Position numbers and translations under genes: made by a program. This document shows positions 31,285-40,200 of a DNA stretch of 64,000 bases, in pieces. Under the pieces are notes generated by a model. The model was not told the origin of the DNA. It was given only the letters and a program-made list of their open reading frames with translations, and searched no databases. How positions within the stretch are numbered: position 1 is the first letter of the stretch; each line of letters starts with the position of its first letter. Source of the stretch: Sceloporus undulatus. Taxonomy: Eukaryota; Chordata; Lepidosauria; Squamata; Phrynosomatidae. The DNA lies in assembly GCF_019175285.1 (NCBI RefSeq), contig NC_056528.1, positions 22,505,802-22,569,801 of the forward strand, read 5' to 3'.

Positions 31285-31405
31285 CGGGAGGAGGCCTCAT
31301 GGTGAATTATTAACGCCTCTCTTCCATCCGATAAATGGCTGTAAATGAATCACTTTGGCAAAACTAAATGGGCAGCCTCCACCCTTTAATAGCAATAATG
31401 AAAAG
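31285..31405. promoter_or_regulatory. Candidate conserved non-coding element between BARHL1 and DDX31
   Basis: Single-copy-looking sequence with ATTA and TAAAT cores: ggtgaattattaacgcctct, ccgataaatggctgtaaatg, aatcactttggcaaaactaa. It sits between unremarkable GC-rich and repeat sequence. A position 3' of BARHL1 would suit an enhancer. Confidence 0.4.
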
Positions 31406-31641
31406 GGGAAAGGGGGGCATTGGGGGGTGAGGAAGAAGAGAGAAAGAGAGAAACAAGCAAGCAAAGGGAGGGCAGGAATGTGGGGCTGCCTTTGGCCAGC
31501 ATCCCCAGCAGCTGGTCACCGGGACAGGCAGGGAGCAGCTCCCTCTGTCTTGGGAAGCCGACAGATGGGTTGCGATGCTTTCTAAAGAGCACCAGCCCTC
31601 GCCAGACCAACCAGCACATGTGTGCACACACATGTGCATGC

Positions 31642-31644
31642 GCG

Positions 31645-31678
<34 letters not shown>
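31642..31678. repeat. (CA)n microsatellite
   Basis: A run of CA units preceded by mixed tgtgcacacacatgtgcatg sequence that can form Z-DNA. The cysteine/valine-rich frames here are artefacts. Confidence 0.9.
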
Positions 31679-31679
<1 letters not shown>

Positions 31680-32099
31680 ATCTCCCCTCTCTCACAACTT
31701 GAAAGCTGGGCAGCTGAGGAATAACTGTCTCTAGAGCACTTGGCTCACAGGAAAAGGCAGTGGGTTTCAGGAAGGGAACAAGCAACAGGGAAACAGAGGT
31801 GGCTTTGGGGTGAAGAGAGGCAGGCTGGAGCTGAAAGACAGAGGAGAAAGGTTGGGATGCAGGAAAAATCTGATTTCAGGCAAGGATTCCCATGGTGAGT
31901 TTGTCTCAGTCCCCATTTCCCAGACTGCGGCTGGCTGGATGCAGTCTGCACCCTGGACTCCTCGCAGAGAGGGGAATCCATGGAAAATGTGCATATCTGG
32001 AAAAAGGTGCATGCATGGACATTTCAAAGGTGCTTGAGACAAACACTGTTTAGTTGGGGGGGATGTGCCCATGCTTAAAATATGTGGGCAAGCACATAA

Positions 32100-32332
32100 T
32101 CCAAGGGCCCAAACAGACAGGCCAAAATAAGGCTGCTTTGGGTCACTTTGGAGGTATGCTGTTTAAATGACACACATCTTAAGAGGCCAGAAGCTGCGCT
32201 CCAGTTCGTAGGACTGGAGCATAGCTTTGGCACGGCTTCTGGCCTCTTAGGACACATGCAGCATTAAAAGAGCATACCTCCAAAGTGACTCAAAGCAGGC
32301 TTATTTTGGCCTATCTGTCTGGGCCTCAAGAT
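32100..32332. mobile_element. Long-arm palindromic MITE, type 2
   Basis: Begins agggcccaaacagacaggcc and ends cctatctgtctgggcct. Arms of about 100 bp contain ggaggtatgctgtttaaatg and agagcatacctccaaagtga. It is a sister of 27706-27942. Confidence 0.85.
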
Positions 32333-32469
32333 ACCTTTTACTCAGGCAGTGGAGGAACATTTACTGGGTATCTTCCCCCTGGAGAGGGCTGCAGCTCATT
32401 TTTGCTGGGTCTGGAGACAGCAGTGGAGAATGCTACATCTCACAAGGGATGAAGTGGACTATTAGTCCA

Positions 32470-32479
32470 NNNNNNNNNN
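32470..32479. other. Assembly gap (10 N)
   Basis: Ten Ns of nominal size. The true missing length is unknown. The gap lies in unremarkable intergenic sequence. Confidence 0.99.
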
Positions 32480-33039
32480 CTTGTCCTGCACCCTATAAGC
32501 CTGAGGATCTGCTTTTGCTCTTTGCAAGACTCCTGAGACCCTGCCTACCCACCAACCCCACAGCTGGAGGCAAAAGACACCCACTCCATTGGAAGAACCC
32601 AGAGCCCAGGCACTTGTCTGGACCACCAGGAATGTTTGTGTTTACACACTCCCAGCAGTTAATCCTCACTTTAACACCCATGAATCCATCCTAGAGGATC
32701 CTGGGATTCATAATCTAGTAAAATATTTAACAGTCTCTGCTAGAGAACTCTAGTCCATTCTCCCTGAATTACAGCAATGGAGCACTCAAGCAGAAAGCAA
32801 AGGGTGCTTTCTGATGGTTCAGTGTTGTACACAAGCTTTGTTTCATACACAAAATTAGTAACAGAGATGAGTACCACCCCCTATAGTTGGTTACAACTAG
32901 ACATTCATGTCAAGGGACTACCTTCACTAAGATGAGTTAATATTATTACTCTAAAAATAAACCAGTCACTGTATTTAAATTACTGGAAAACAACCTGAGG
33001 AACAACTTTTTGAAAGCAGAAGTTGTTCACTGTTGCAAC

Positions 33040-33185
33040 TGGGGAGGCAGACCCTCTTTCCTTAGAGGTCTTTAAGCAGAGGATGGGTGGCCACCTCTCA
33101 GGGATGCTTTAGCTACATTTAGTCCAGCAAGGGGGCTGGACTCAATAGTCCTTGGGATCCCTTCCAACTCTGATTTTGTGGCTGT
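33040..33185 (+). mobile_element. CR1 LINE 3' end fragment
   Basis: The segment ttccttagaggtctttaagc, gagggatgggtggccacctc-like sequence, ggggctggactcaatagtcc and cccttccaactctgat is a CR1-type terminus of a more diverged subfamily. Confidence 0.7.
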
Positions 33186-33889
33186 ATTGTTCTTGTTAAA
33201 AAAGTCAGAGCCGAGATGCTTTGTCAGTCTGCTGGGGGTCTCCATTGGACTCTCATTATGACTTGAGACGAACCTCCTGCCTCTCTGAGTTGTGGAGGTG
33301 GAAGAACCTGTCCAGGCACCAGGGTTGAGGTGATACTTCAACCAAGCCTCATCAGATTATGGATGTGGAATTTGGGAAGGCAATCCCATCATATCCAGCC
33401 CTGCCTCAAATGCAACCAACTGTAATTCAACTGACAGGACAGAGTCTGTGAATCATCGTGGATGAAGAAGCGATGTCGCCAACTATGGATCCCAGAGTGA
33501 GAATAGCAGATCAGGCCACTGTTAAAGTTTGGTAGAGCAAAATTAAAAAATAAAATAAAATAAACATGTTAAAGAAAAATCTTTTTGAACCATATTGGGT
33601 ATATTGTGATTTTTTTGGGCAGAGAGATGGAATGGCAGGAGCAATTCATTAGCCCAACATCCCCCTGAAAGGTGCTGGTTTTGCACAAGAAAGACAAATC
33701 CAGGGGGAGAGAAGGGGTGTTTGGTAAATCCCCAGCATTGATGTGTGTGTGTGTGAGACAGAGAGGAGGTTGTGAGAGGATTGTCCCCAGCTCAGGGTTA
33801 ATGAAGTGGGAAAGCAGTCTTTTTCAGAGGAACTGCAAACAGAAATGGCCCCCAGCTCTGCCCCATACTAGCCCCCCTCCCACAGCAAA

Positions 33890-34220
33890 GAGGCCCTCCG
33901 TCCCAAGGCCTACATGGATTGACTTAAACCCAGGGGATAAGTGCTTTGAATTAATCTCATTGCCTAAGAAAGAGGCCAAACAAAACCCTTAAAATCATAT
34001 TAAAAATCTATCAAAGGAACTACTTGCGCTTTTCATTGTGAAAGAGAGACTGCGGGAGGGAGAGCGAGAGCGAGCAATAATCCAGCCACCCTCTTCCTTA
34101 CATTTACACAGCCAGAAATGCAAATTAAAGACATTTTGTGATATTTAATTGTTCTTGTTCCTCTCAGCCGATGCCATCTCGCACGTTAATGAACGACAAA
34201 CCTTTTGAACATGTTGAGGG
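33890..34220. promoter_or_regulatory. Candidate conserved non-coding element 3' of BARHL1
   Basis: About 330 bases with no visible repeat, rich in AT words typical of vertebrate developmental enhancers: gtgctttgaattaatctcat, aaatgcaaattaaagacatt, gatatttaattgttcttgtt, ctcgcacgttaatgaacgac. The ATGCAAAT-like word is an octamer/POU-type site. Confidence 0.45.
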
Positions 34221-34794
34221 AGGGGAAAAAAGAGCAAAGATTGAAATTTTTCCTTACAGAGATGCTTCTGGGAAGGAGATGGAGGGAACCGGCCTTGCAA
34301 AAACGGAAACTGGAAATAATTTTGGAATAAAAATGAAACGGAAAGGTCCCGCCAGCCTGAAGTCTTCCAGCCTAAAGGAAAGCATGATCAGGAAAGTGCA
34401 AAACCAATACATTTGTGAGCCTGCAATCCTATACACTTTTTGTGAGGCTGCAATCCTATACAAACACCAAGGGAATAAGGTCTAAGTGAGTGTAAAGTGA
34501 CGAGTGATTAAGTTTTGTGCAAGAGAGTTCTGAGGCTAATGGAAAATCGCCTGGACCAGTAGTTCTACAACTCATTTCCTAAATGCATTGAAAAATTAAG
34601 GACACACAAAGAGCCACTGTGAGGAAGACCAAAGTCTAGACTCCCCAAAGTGGCTGGGCAGCTGCCTCCCAAGATGCCCATAAGCAGGACAAGAGCACCC
34701 AAGCCCCCTCCAACTCTGGTTCTCCTAGGAACCATCCATCCTAATCAGTAACTATCAATGGGTCCCATCCTCCTTCATGCATTTGCCCAGTTCC

Positions 34795-35048
34795 CCAGTT
34801 TAAAGCCATCTAAGTTGGTAGTCATTACTACATCTAGTGGCAGTGAGTTGTTGTGTGCCTTCCAACTTATGGCGACCCTATCATGGGGGTTTCTTGGCAA
34901 GGTTTGTTCAGAGGTTTGCCATTGCTTTCCCCTGAGGCCGAGAGCATGTGACTTGCCCAAGGTAAACCAGTGGGTTTCATGGCCAAGCTGGGAATTGAAC
35001 CCTTGGTCTCCAGAGTACTAGTCCAACACTCAAACCACTACTCCTTAA
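34795..35048 (-). mobile_element. Sauria-type tRNA SINE in LINE-like sequence
   Basis: The segment gttgttgtgtgccttccaac, tatggcgaccctatcatggg, ggtttgccattgctttcccc, gaattgaacccttggtctcc and ctcaaaccactactcc is a nearly full SINE in reverse. The preceding ~50 bases (taagttggtagtcattacta) match the LINE-like repeat at 21735-21860. Confidence 0.85.
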
Positions 35049-35554
35049 CTGCAATGATTTAGAGTTGACTAAAATGTGGGCTAGAGAGGGCTAGCCAGGA
35101 GACCCTTGACTCCCCAGAGGGGAGCCTGCCAAGCCTGTTCTGCCATGCCCTGAACTGGAGCAAGGCACCCCACATTGGTTGGGGGGCTACAAAGCCCCCC
35201 AGGAGGCTCTGAAAAGACCCACTCAGTGCACTTGCAAACAATTGGTTGTTACCAGTTATAAGTAACACAGCTACCTCACTTTTGGAAGTTCTGACAGTTA
35301 TTTTGTATCCTTGGTCTCTGGCCTCCTGGACCTTGCAGGAATCTGGTCACATTAGGGATGTACAGAAGAAGGCAATGGAACACAGGAATCAAACTCAAAG
35401 GCCAAGCACTTCTTGCCAGTATGAAAAATCAGATTTTAATGTTTTAATGACATATCTCTTGTAGCACGCTTACCCAGTCAGTTTTAAATCATGATTTTGA
35501 AAGTGTATATGTAATCCTTATGAGTGTATTTTAATGATTTTATAGGCCCTCAGC

Positions 35555-35628
35555 GACGCCATCACATGCTAGGGTTGCCTCGGGGCGGAGCGCCCACATG
35601 CCCCGCAACCCTAGCACATGACCATGCT
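35555..35628. repeat. Short inverted repeat
   Basis: The segment catcacatgctagggttgcc, with ggggc, and the complementary gccccgcaaccctagcacatg form a stem of about 20 bp around a short GC-rich loop. It may be the remnant of a palindromic MITE. Confidence 0.55.
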
Positions 35629-36049
35629 GACAGGTTCAATCACAGGAGCTGTAGACCAACAAACTTTGTAGTCGGGGATGCCAAATTAGCAGAGAGAAAC
35701 ATGGCACCCATCAAGCCCTTTAAAAGAGCGCTTTAAAGGGGCAAATACCCAAATACATTCTGTTCCTCTTCTGCTTGGTTGAGGTTTGAATTCTGTTTGA
35801 AACTCCTTTCTACACTGATGAAACCATCTGCAAGCCAGAAATTAAAAAGGTTACTTTGGGGGGTGCCTATAGCTTCCACAATACCCAATTCAGCTGCCAA
35901 ACAAGTGGATAGGTTGATTCTGGGGCTGGCAGTCTCAAAGCAGGTAGTTTTTTGAAGCTTGTCCCCTGCTGCATTCCACCGAGAACGTACGGTCCCTAGC
36001 AGCTGCCTTGTAACCAAGATGCCTTTCACAGGATGGATGACGTCTTGGG

Positions 36050-36191
36050 TCAGTTTTGGGAATCTGGTTCTCCTCTCATCCTTTTCTTCCTCTTGATCTT
36101 TGAGGAGACAGAGTCCAAACCACTTGAATATTCAGATCGCAGCATTTCAGCCAGCTGGCCCCTGGCCCGAGGTTTCTTGAGAAGTTCACGC
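36050..36191 (-). CDS. DDX31: DDX31 last coding exon (basic C-terminal tail)
   Basis: Acceptor TTTCTGCCCAG|G on the - strand. The first base completes an Arg codon split with the previous exon. Then 46 residues and a TGA follow: RELLKKPRARGQLAEMLRSE, YSSGLDSVSSKIKRKKRMRG, EPDSQN. The block LAEMLRSEYSSGLD aligns with LAEILRSEYSSGME of mammalian DDX31. The tail is lysine/arginine-rich, as expected for a nucleolar RNA helicase. The protein ends soon after the GEP motif, whereas the mammalian protein, as I recall it, continues about 40 residues, so the lizard form is shorter or uses a different last exon. The stop lies 13.1 kb from the BARHL1 stop, tail to tail. Confidence 0.92.
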
Positions 36192-36274
36192 CTGGGCAGA
36201 AAGAGAAGGGCAAGGGGCACAATTTCAGAATTTGGCTTAACCAAGGAGAATGGAGTTGGGCTTTTATTTCTTTC

Positions 36275-36460
36275 AAGCTTGCAATGGTAGAGGGTAAAGA
36301 AAGAGGAAGACCACAAACCAGATGGATAGACTCAATCAGGAGGGTTATGGGCAAAGGCTTACAGGATCTGGGCAAGGCTGTGAAAGATAGGGATTCTTGG
36401 AGATGTCTCATCCACAGGGTCACCGTGAGTCAGAACTGACTCGAGGGCAACTAACAAATA
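36275..36460 (+). mobile_element. RTE/BovB-like LINE 3' end
   Basis: The segment gtagagggtaaagaaagagg, aagaccacaaaccagatgga, tagactcaatcaggagg and cagggtcaccgtgagtcaga, ending ctgactcgagggcaactaac, is the RTE 3' end, whose tail Sauria SINEs share. It lies 84 bases upstream of the last DDX31 exon, inside the intron. Confidence 0.8.
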
Positions 36461-36487
36461 CTACCAAGAGAACTTTAGCTAGTCACG

Positions 36488-36612
36488 TAGTGATTCCCAA
36501 ACTCTGGTCCTCCAGGTGTTTTAGACTTCAGCTCCCAGAAGCCTGACATCTTGGCCAATAGTCTGGAATTCTGGCAGCCAAAGTTCAAAACACCTGGAAG
36601 GCCACTTCAATG
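36488..36612. mobile_element. hAT-like MITE
   Basis: The segment agtgattcccaaactctggt with tcctccaggtgttttagact, and the complementary aaagttcaaaacacctggaa, is the same family as 10638-10747. The right end is altered. Confidence 0.65.
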
Positions 36613-36944
36613 GCAATCAGAGACTCATGTGACTGAAGGCTTCTCTTCCAAACAAGAAAGCAAGCAAACAAGTGAACAAGCAAGCAGAATAAAATAGAAT
36701 TCCATGCATCTAGAAAACTAGCAGCTACAGAAAAGGCTTAGCTTGCTGGACAGTGGCTTTCAAGGCAAAAGGATGTTTAAATGGGGTGGAGGAATAGGAG
36801 AGGGCTTTCAGCTCATGTGAGCCCCCTCTGCTGTCAGAAGTGCTAACAGTCCAGAAACAAGACTAACCACCGTGAGAACCCAGCCTGACTTCTGAGCAAA
36901 CTTGTTTTTATGGAAGCTGCTTTCCTACTAAAGGACACATAGGG

Positions 36945-37192
36945 GCAAAACAGCTGGATTGGTGCCGCGGCCTCAATGTGGCAGTTTGCTGGCTCAAAAA
37001 GACAACAAAATGCCACTCTTTTTAGAGCCAGCAAAGATGCGGTGTCATGGCGGAACTTTTCAGCACTCCTTTCAGCATGTGTCGTAAAGATGTTGTGTCA
37101 AAGGAGCACCATGACGCCGCTCACCGTGTAGTCATGCGGGCGGTGTAACACCGGCGTCACGCCCTCAAGCCTGTCTGTTTAGCCCCATAATA
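36945..37192. mobile_element. MITE with 'ggggctaaacagacaggc' ends
   Basis: The left end ataggggcaaaacagctgga and the right end gcctgtctgtttagccccat are inverted. The inside is CpG-bearing (gtgtaacaccggcgtcacgc). The ends are related to the type 2 palindromic MITEs (gggcc-aaacagacaggcc), but the body is different. Confidence 0.65.
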
Positions 37193-37204
37193 ATTAACAA
37201 GCTT

Positions 37205-37320
37205 AGGAATCATAGAATCATAGAGTTGGAAGAGACTGCAAGGGCCATCCAGTCCAACTCCCTGCCATGCAGGAAATCCAAATCAAAGCATTCCCGACGG
37301 ATGGCCATCCAGCCTCCGAA
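37205..37320 (-). mobile_element. CR1 LINE 3' end fragment
   Basis: The segment gaatcatagaatcatagagt, tggaagagactgcaagggcc and ccatgcaggaaatccaaatc is a CR1 terminus in reverse. Confidence 0.9.
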
Positions 37321-37459
37321 CAGGAGGAGGAGGAAGAAGAAACCAGCGATAATAATAACCGTGGTAGTAAGTAGCAGTACTAAACAGCATGCAATAATAA
37401 CTCCTTTTGAAAGGTTTTGCCCAGAAATGTGTTAGAAATTTTTTTGGAAGGAAGCTTTC

Positions 37460-39560
37460 ACTCTTCACTCTTGGGTGACAAAGCTTGGCGAATAGACTCA
37501 GCTAACAGGGGTGGAAGAAACTGCAGAAGGTAAGCTTGGTTCTGTGCGGTTAAATCTCCCCAACCTGGGAGAGTCTTTTGGGAGAGTTGGTTGGGTCAAG
37601 ACTGTGAATCTGTTGGGGCAAGGCTGTTTAGTTTGAGTGAACTGGGGGAGGCTTGCTTGAAGCAGTTTTGCTTGGTATGACCTGGATCAAGAATTGCTTT
37701 CTGGTATGCTCCTTAGTGGCATATTGTTCTTTTGGGTGCTGGTGATTGTGTCAATTGATTAAGGCTGTTTGGTGTGTGTGAATTGGCAGAAGGGTCACTT
37801 GTGTCTTCTTGTCCTATTGGGTGAGAGGAAGTGAGTTAGGAAGCGGGTCAGAGATTTGCTTGAGAGAGGAACTCAAAAAGTAGGTCACAGACTTGGTTGG
37901 GGAAGGAGCTATCAGCCAATAGCGATCTATATAGCTATAGTCCCTGGAGCTTGGCGAACAGCCTCAACTAACAGGAGTGATTTGCATGGGTGTTTAGCGG
38001 GGGAGTTTAAAGGGGGAAGCCCAGAGTTCTTGTCAGTGCTTATTTAAGATTACTGATTAGTGAGGGAGCTACTGGAGTGACCTGCAACTGCTGTGTTATG
38101 TTCATCTTTCTCCCAGAGGATGTGGGAAGCTACACCAGCACCAAGTACCAGTTAGTAACCCTGTTAGAAAACAAGGTCCAGCAACTGGAGGCCCCAGTAT
38201 GTAAACAGGCGCACTGTTTATGAATTCAAATCTCCAGGGCCAGATGAACTACATCCAAACGTATTAAAAGAACTGGCAAATGTAATCTCAGCACTACTGT
38301 CAATAATCTTCGAGAATTCCTGGAAAACAGGAGAAGTCCTGGCAGACTGGAGGAGGGCAAATGTTGTGCCCATCTTCGAAAAGGGAAAAAAGAGGACCCA
38401 AACAATTACTGCCCAGTCTGCCAGAGATCTATGCCAGGAAAGATGCTAGGGCAGATCAGACAGTCTGTAAACATTTAGAAAGGAACGCTATAATAATTAA
38501 AAGTCAACATGGGTTTCTCAAAAACAACTCATGCAGGCTAATCTCTTTCTCTCTCTCTCTCTCTTAAATAAAACTATCAGTTTTGTAGATGAAGGGAATA
38601 CTGTGGAAGTAGCATATCTTGATTCCAGTAAGCCCTTTGACGAAGTCACCTATGATATTCTTGCAAACAAGCTAGTAAAATGTGGGATAGACAATGCAAG
38701 TGTTAGGTGGATCTGTAGTTGGTTGACTGACCAAACCCAAAGGGTGCTCACCAATTACTCCTCTTCATCCTGGAAATAAGTCAATAGTGGCGTGCCACAG
38801 GATTTTGTCTGGGCTCAGTGATAGTCCGCATCTTTATCAATAATTTTAATGAAGAAATAGAGGGTATGGTTATCAAATTTGCAGATGACACCAAATTAGG
38901 AAGGATAGCTAATACTCCAGAGGACAGGAACAGAATTCAAAATGACCTTAACAGATTAGAAAGCTGGGCCAAAACTAACCAAATGAATTTTAACAAAGAG
39001 AAGTGTAGGATACTACACTCGGATAGTAAAAATGAAATTCACAGATATAGAATGAGTGACACCTGGCTTAATAAGCGTACATGTGAAAGATGTCTAGGAG
39101 TCCTAGTAGACCACAAGGTAAACAGTGTGATGCAGCAGCTTAAAAAGCCAATGCTTTTCTAGGCTGCATCAACAGAAATATTGTGTCTAGATCGAGAGAA
39201 GTACCTTACTATATATGGGCTTGGCATCCATGGATTGGTGCATCCAAGAATGGCCCTGCCCCATTTTCCCTAATGGTGGCGCATGCATATGGCCATGTGA
39301 GCCACCACTTAAAACAAAGGGACTTGAGGTCCCATAGTTTTTGGCATCTGTGGGGGGGGGGGGGGGGGGTCGGGAATGGAACCCCCATGAATACGAAGGG
39401 CTGACTGTACCACTCTGTTCTGCTTTGGTCAGGCCTCACCTGGAATACTGTATCCAGTTATGGGCTCCACAATTCAAGAGTGATATTGACAAGCTGGGTT
39501 ACGTCCAGAGAAAGGCAACCAATATGGCCAATTCAGCCAATAGAGAAAAGAAGACAGCAA
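37460..39560 (+). mobile_element. CR1 LINE: 5' end joined to reverse transcriptase, internally deleted
   Basis: The 5' part has a repeated unit (gcttggcgaatagactcagc at about 37483 and gcttggcgaacagcctcaac at about 37949) and then an ORF1-like start, YTSTKYQLVTLLENKVQQLE, a predicted coiled coil. At about 38205 it switches directly to the reverse transcriptase: FKSPGPDELHPNVLKELANV, VAYLDSSKPFDEVTYDI, IVRIFINNFNEEIEG with the FADDTKLG catalytic block, then LESWAKTNQMNFNKEKCRIL, CERCLGVLVDHK, and [20 protein letters not shown] after a nested element (39210-39411). The end of ORF1 and the endonuclease are missing. Several frames are needed. Confidence 0.9.
39210..39411. mobile_element. Tigger/pogo-like MITE nested in CR1
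   Basis: Left end tatgggcttggcatccatgg, right end cgaagggctgactgta, flanked by TA. It splits the CR1 coding sequence between '...PYY' and '[13 protein letters not shown]'. It contains a poly-G run (39352-39370). It is therefore younger than the CR1 copy. Confidence 0.8.
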
Positions 39561-39659
39561 TAGAGGTATGCAAGTTTTGACATGGAGAAGGACCCTGAGT
39601 GGAGAGATTTTTCTCCTGTCTCATTAAAACTCAGCCTAATTCTGGTTTAAAGTGGCTTT

Positions 39660-40200
39660 AAAGGTAGAAGGACAGGTAAGTTAATGGAGGACAGACTGAA
39701 CGTTTATTAGATATGATACTGCAGTAGAGCTTCATTATCCACAGGTAGTATATCTGAGTATCAAATGCCAAGAATCAACCCTGCCTTTATGCCCCACTTA
39801 GAATCACAGTATCATAAAGAGAGATTCAAACTGATTCTGTAGATTCAAGCCTATTTGCAGCAAGCTTCAAGCTTGCTGGGAAGCAAAATCCAGGTATCAG
39901 CGTGTTCGGGAAATTAAAATGTAATTCTTATTTCAGGGGTAGCTTATCAGTCATTTACCTTCCTATTAGATCCTGCAAAGTGATAGACAAGATACGTTTT
40001 TAAAATTATTTCTAAACATAGCAAAACTAGTTTTAAAAACGAAAGGCCGGATGGAGTAGTCGTTTTGAACAAACTGCCAGAATGTTTGCAATTTTTTTTA
40101 ATCTCCTTGAAATATCGAAGTGATGCAACCTAGCGTATTGTAGGAAAGAGATGGCAAAATGTTGTGTCACTTTTGAAAAGCAAACATTAAAGCCAACATG
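39660..40200. other. DDX31 intron stretch, nothing recognised
   Basis: Between the CR1 copy and 40200 no exon or clear repeat was seen, apart from a possible Tigger-like end fragment near 39725-39760 (agagcttcattatccacagg). Confidence 0.35.

Noticed and set aside
31364-31680. Cys/Val-rich ORFs resembling small secreted peptides
   Set aside because: Translation of the (CA)n repeat in several frames.
34138-34485. 115-residue ORF in the intergenic region
   Set aside because: Overlaps a candidate non-coding element and has no recognisable domain or splice context; isolated and unremarkable.
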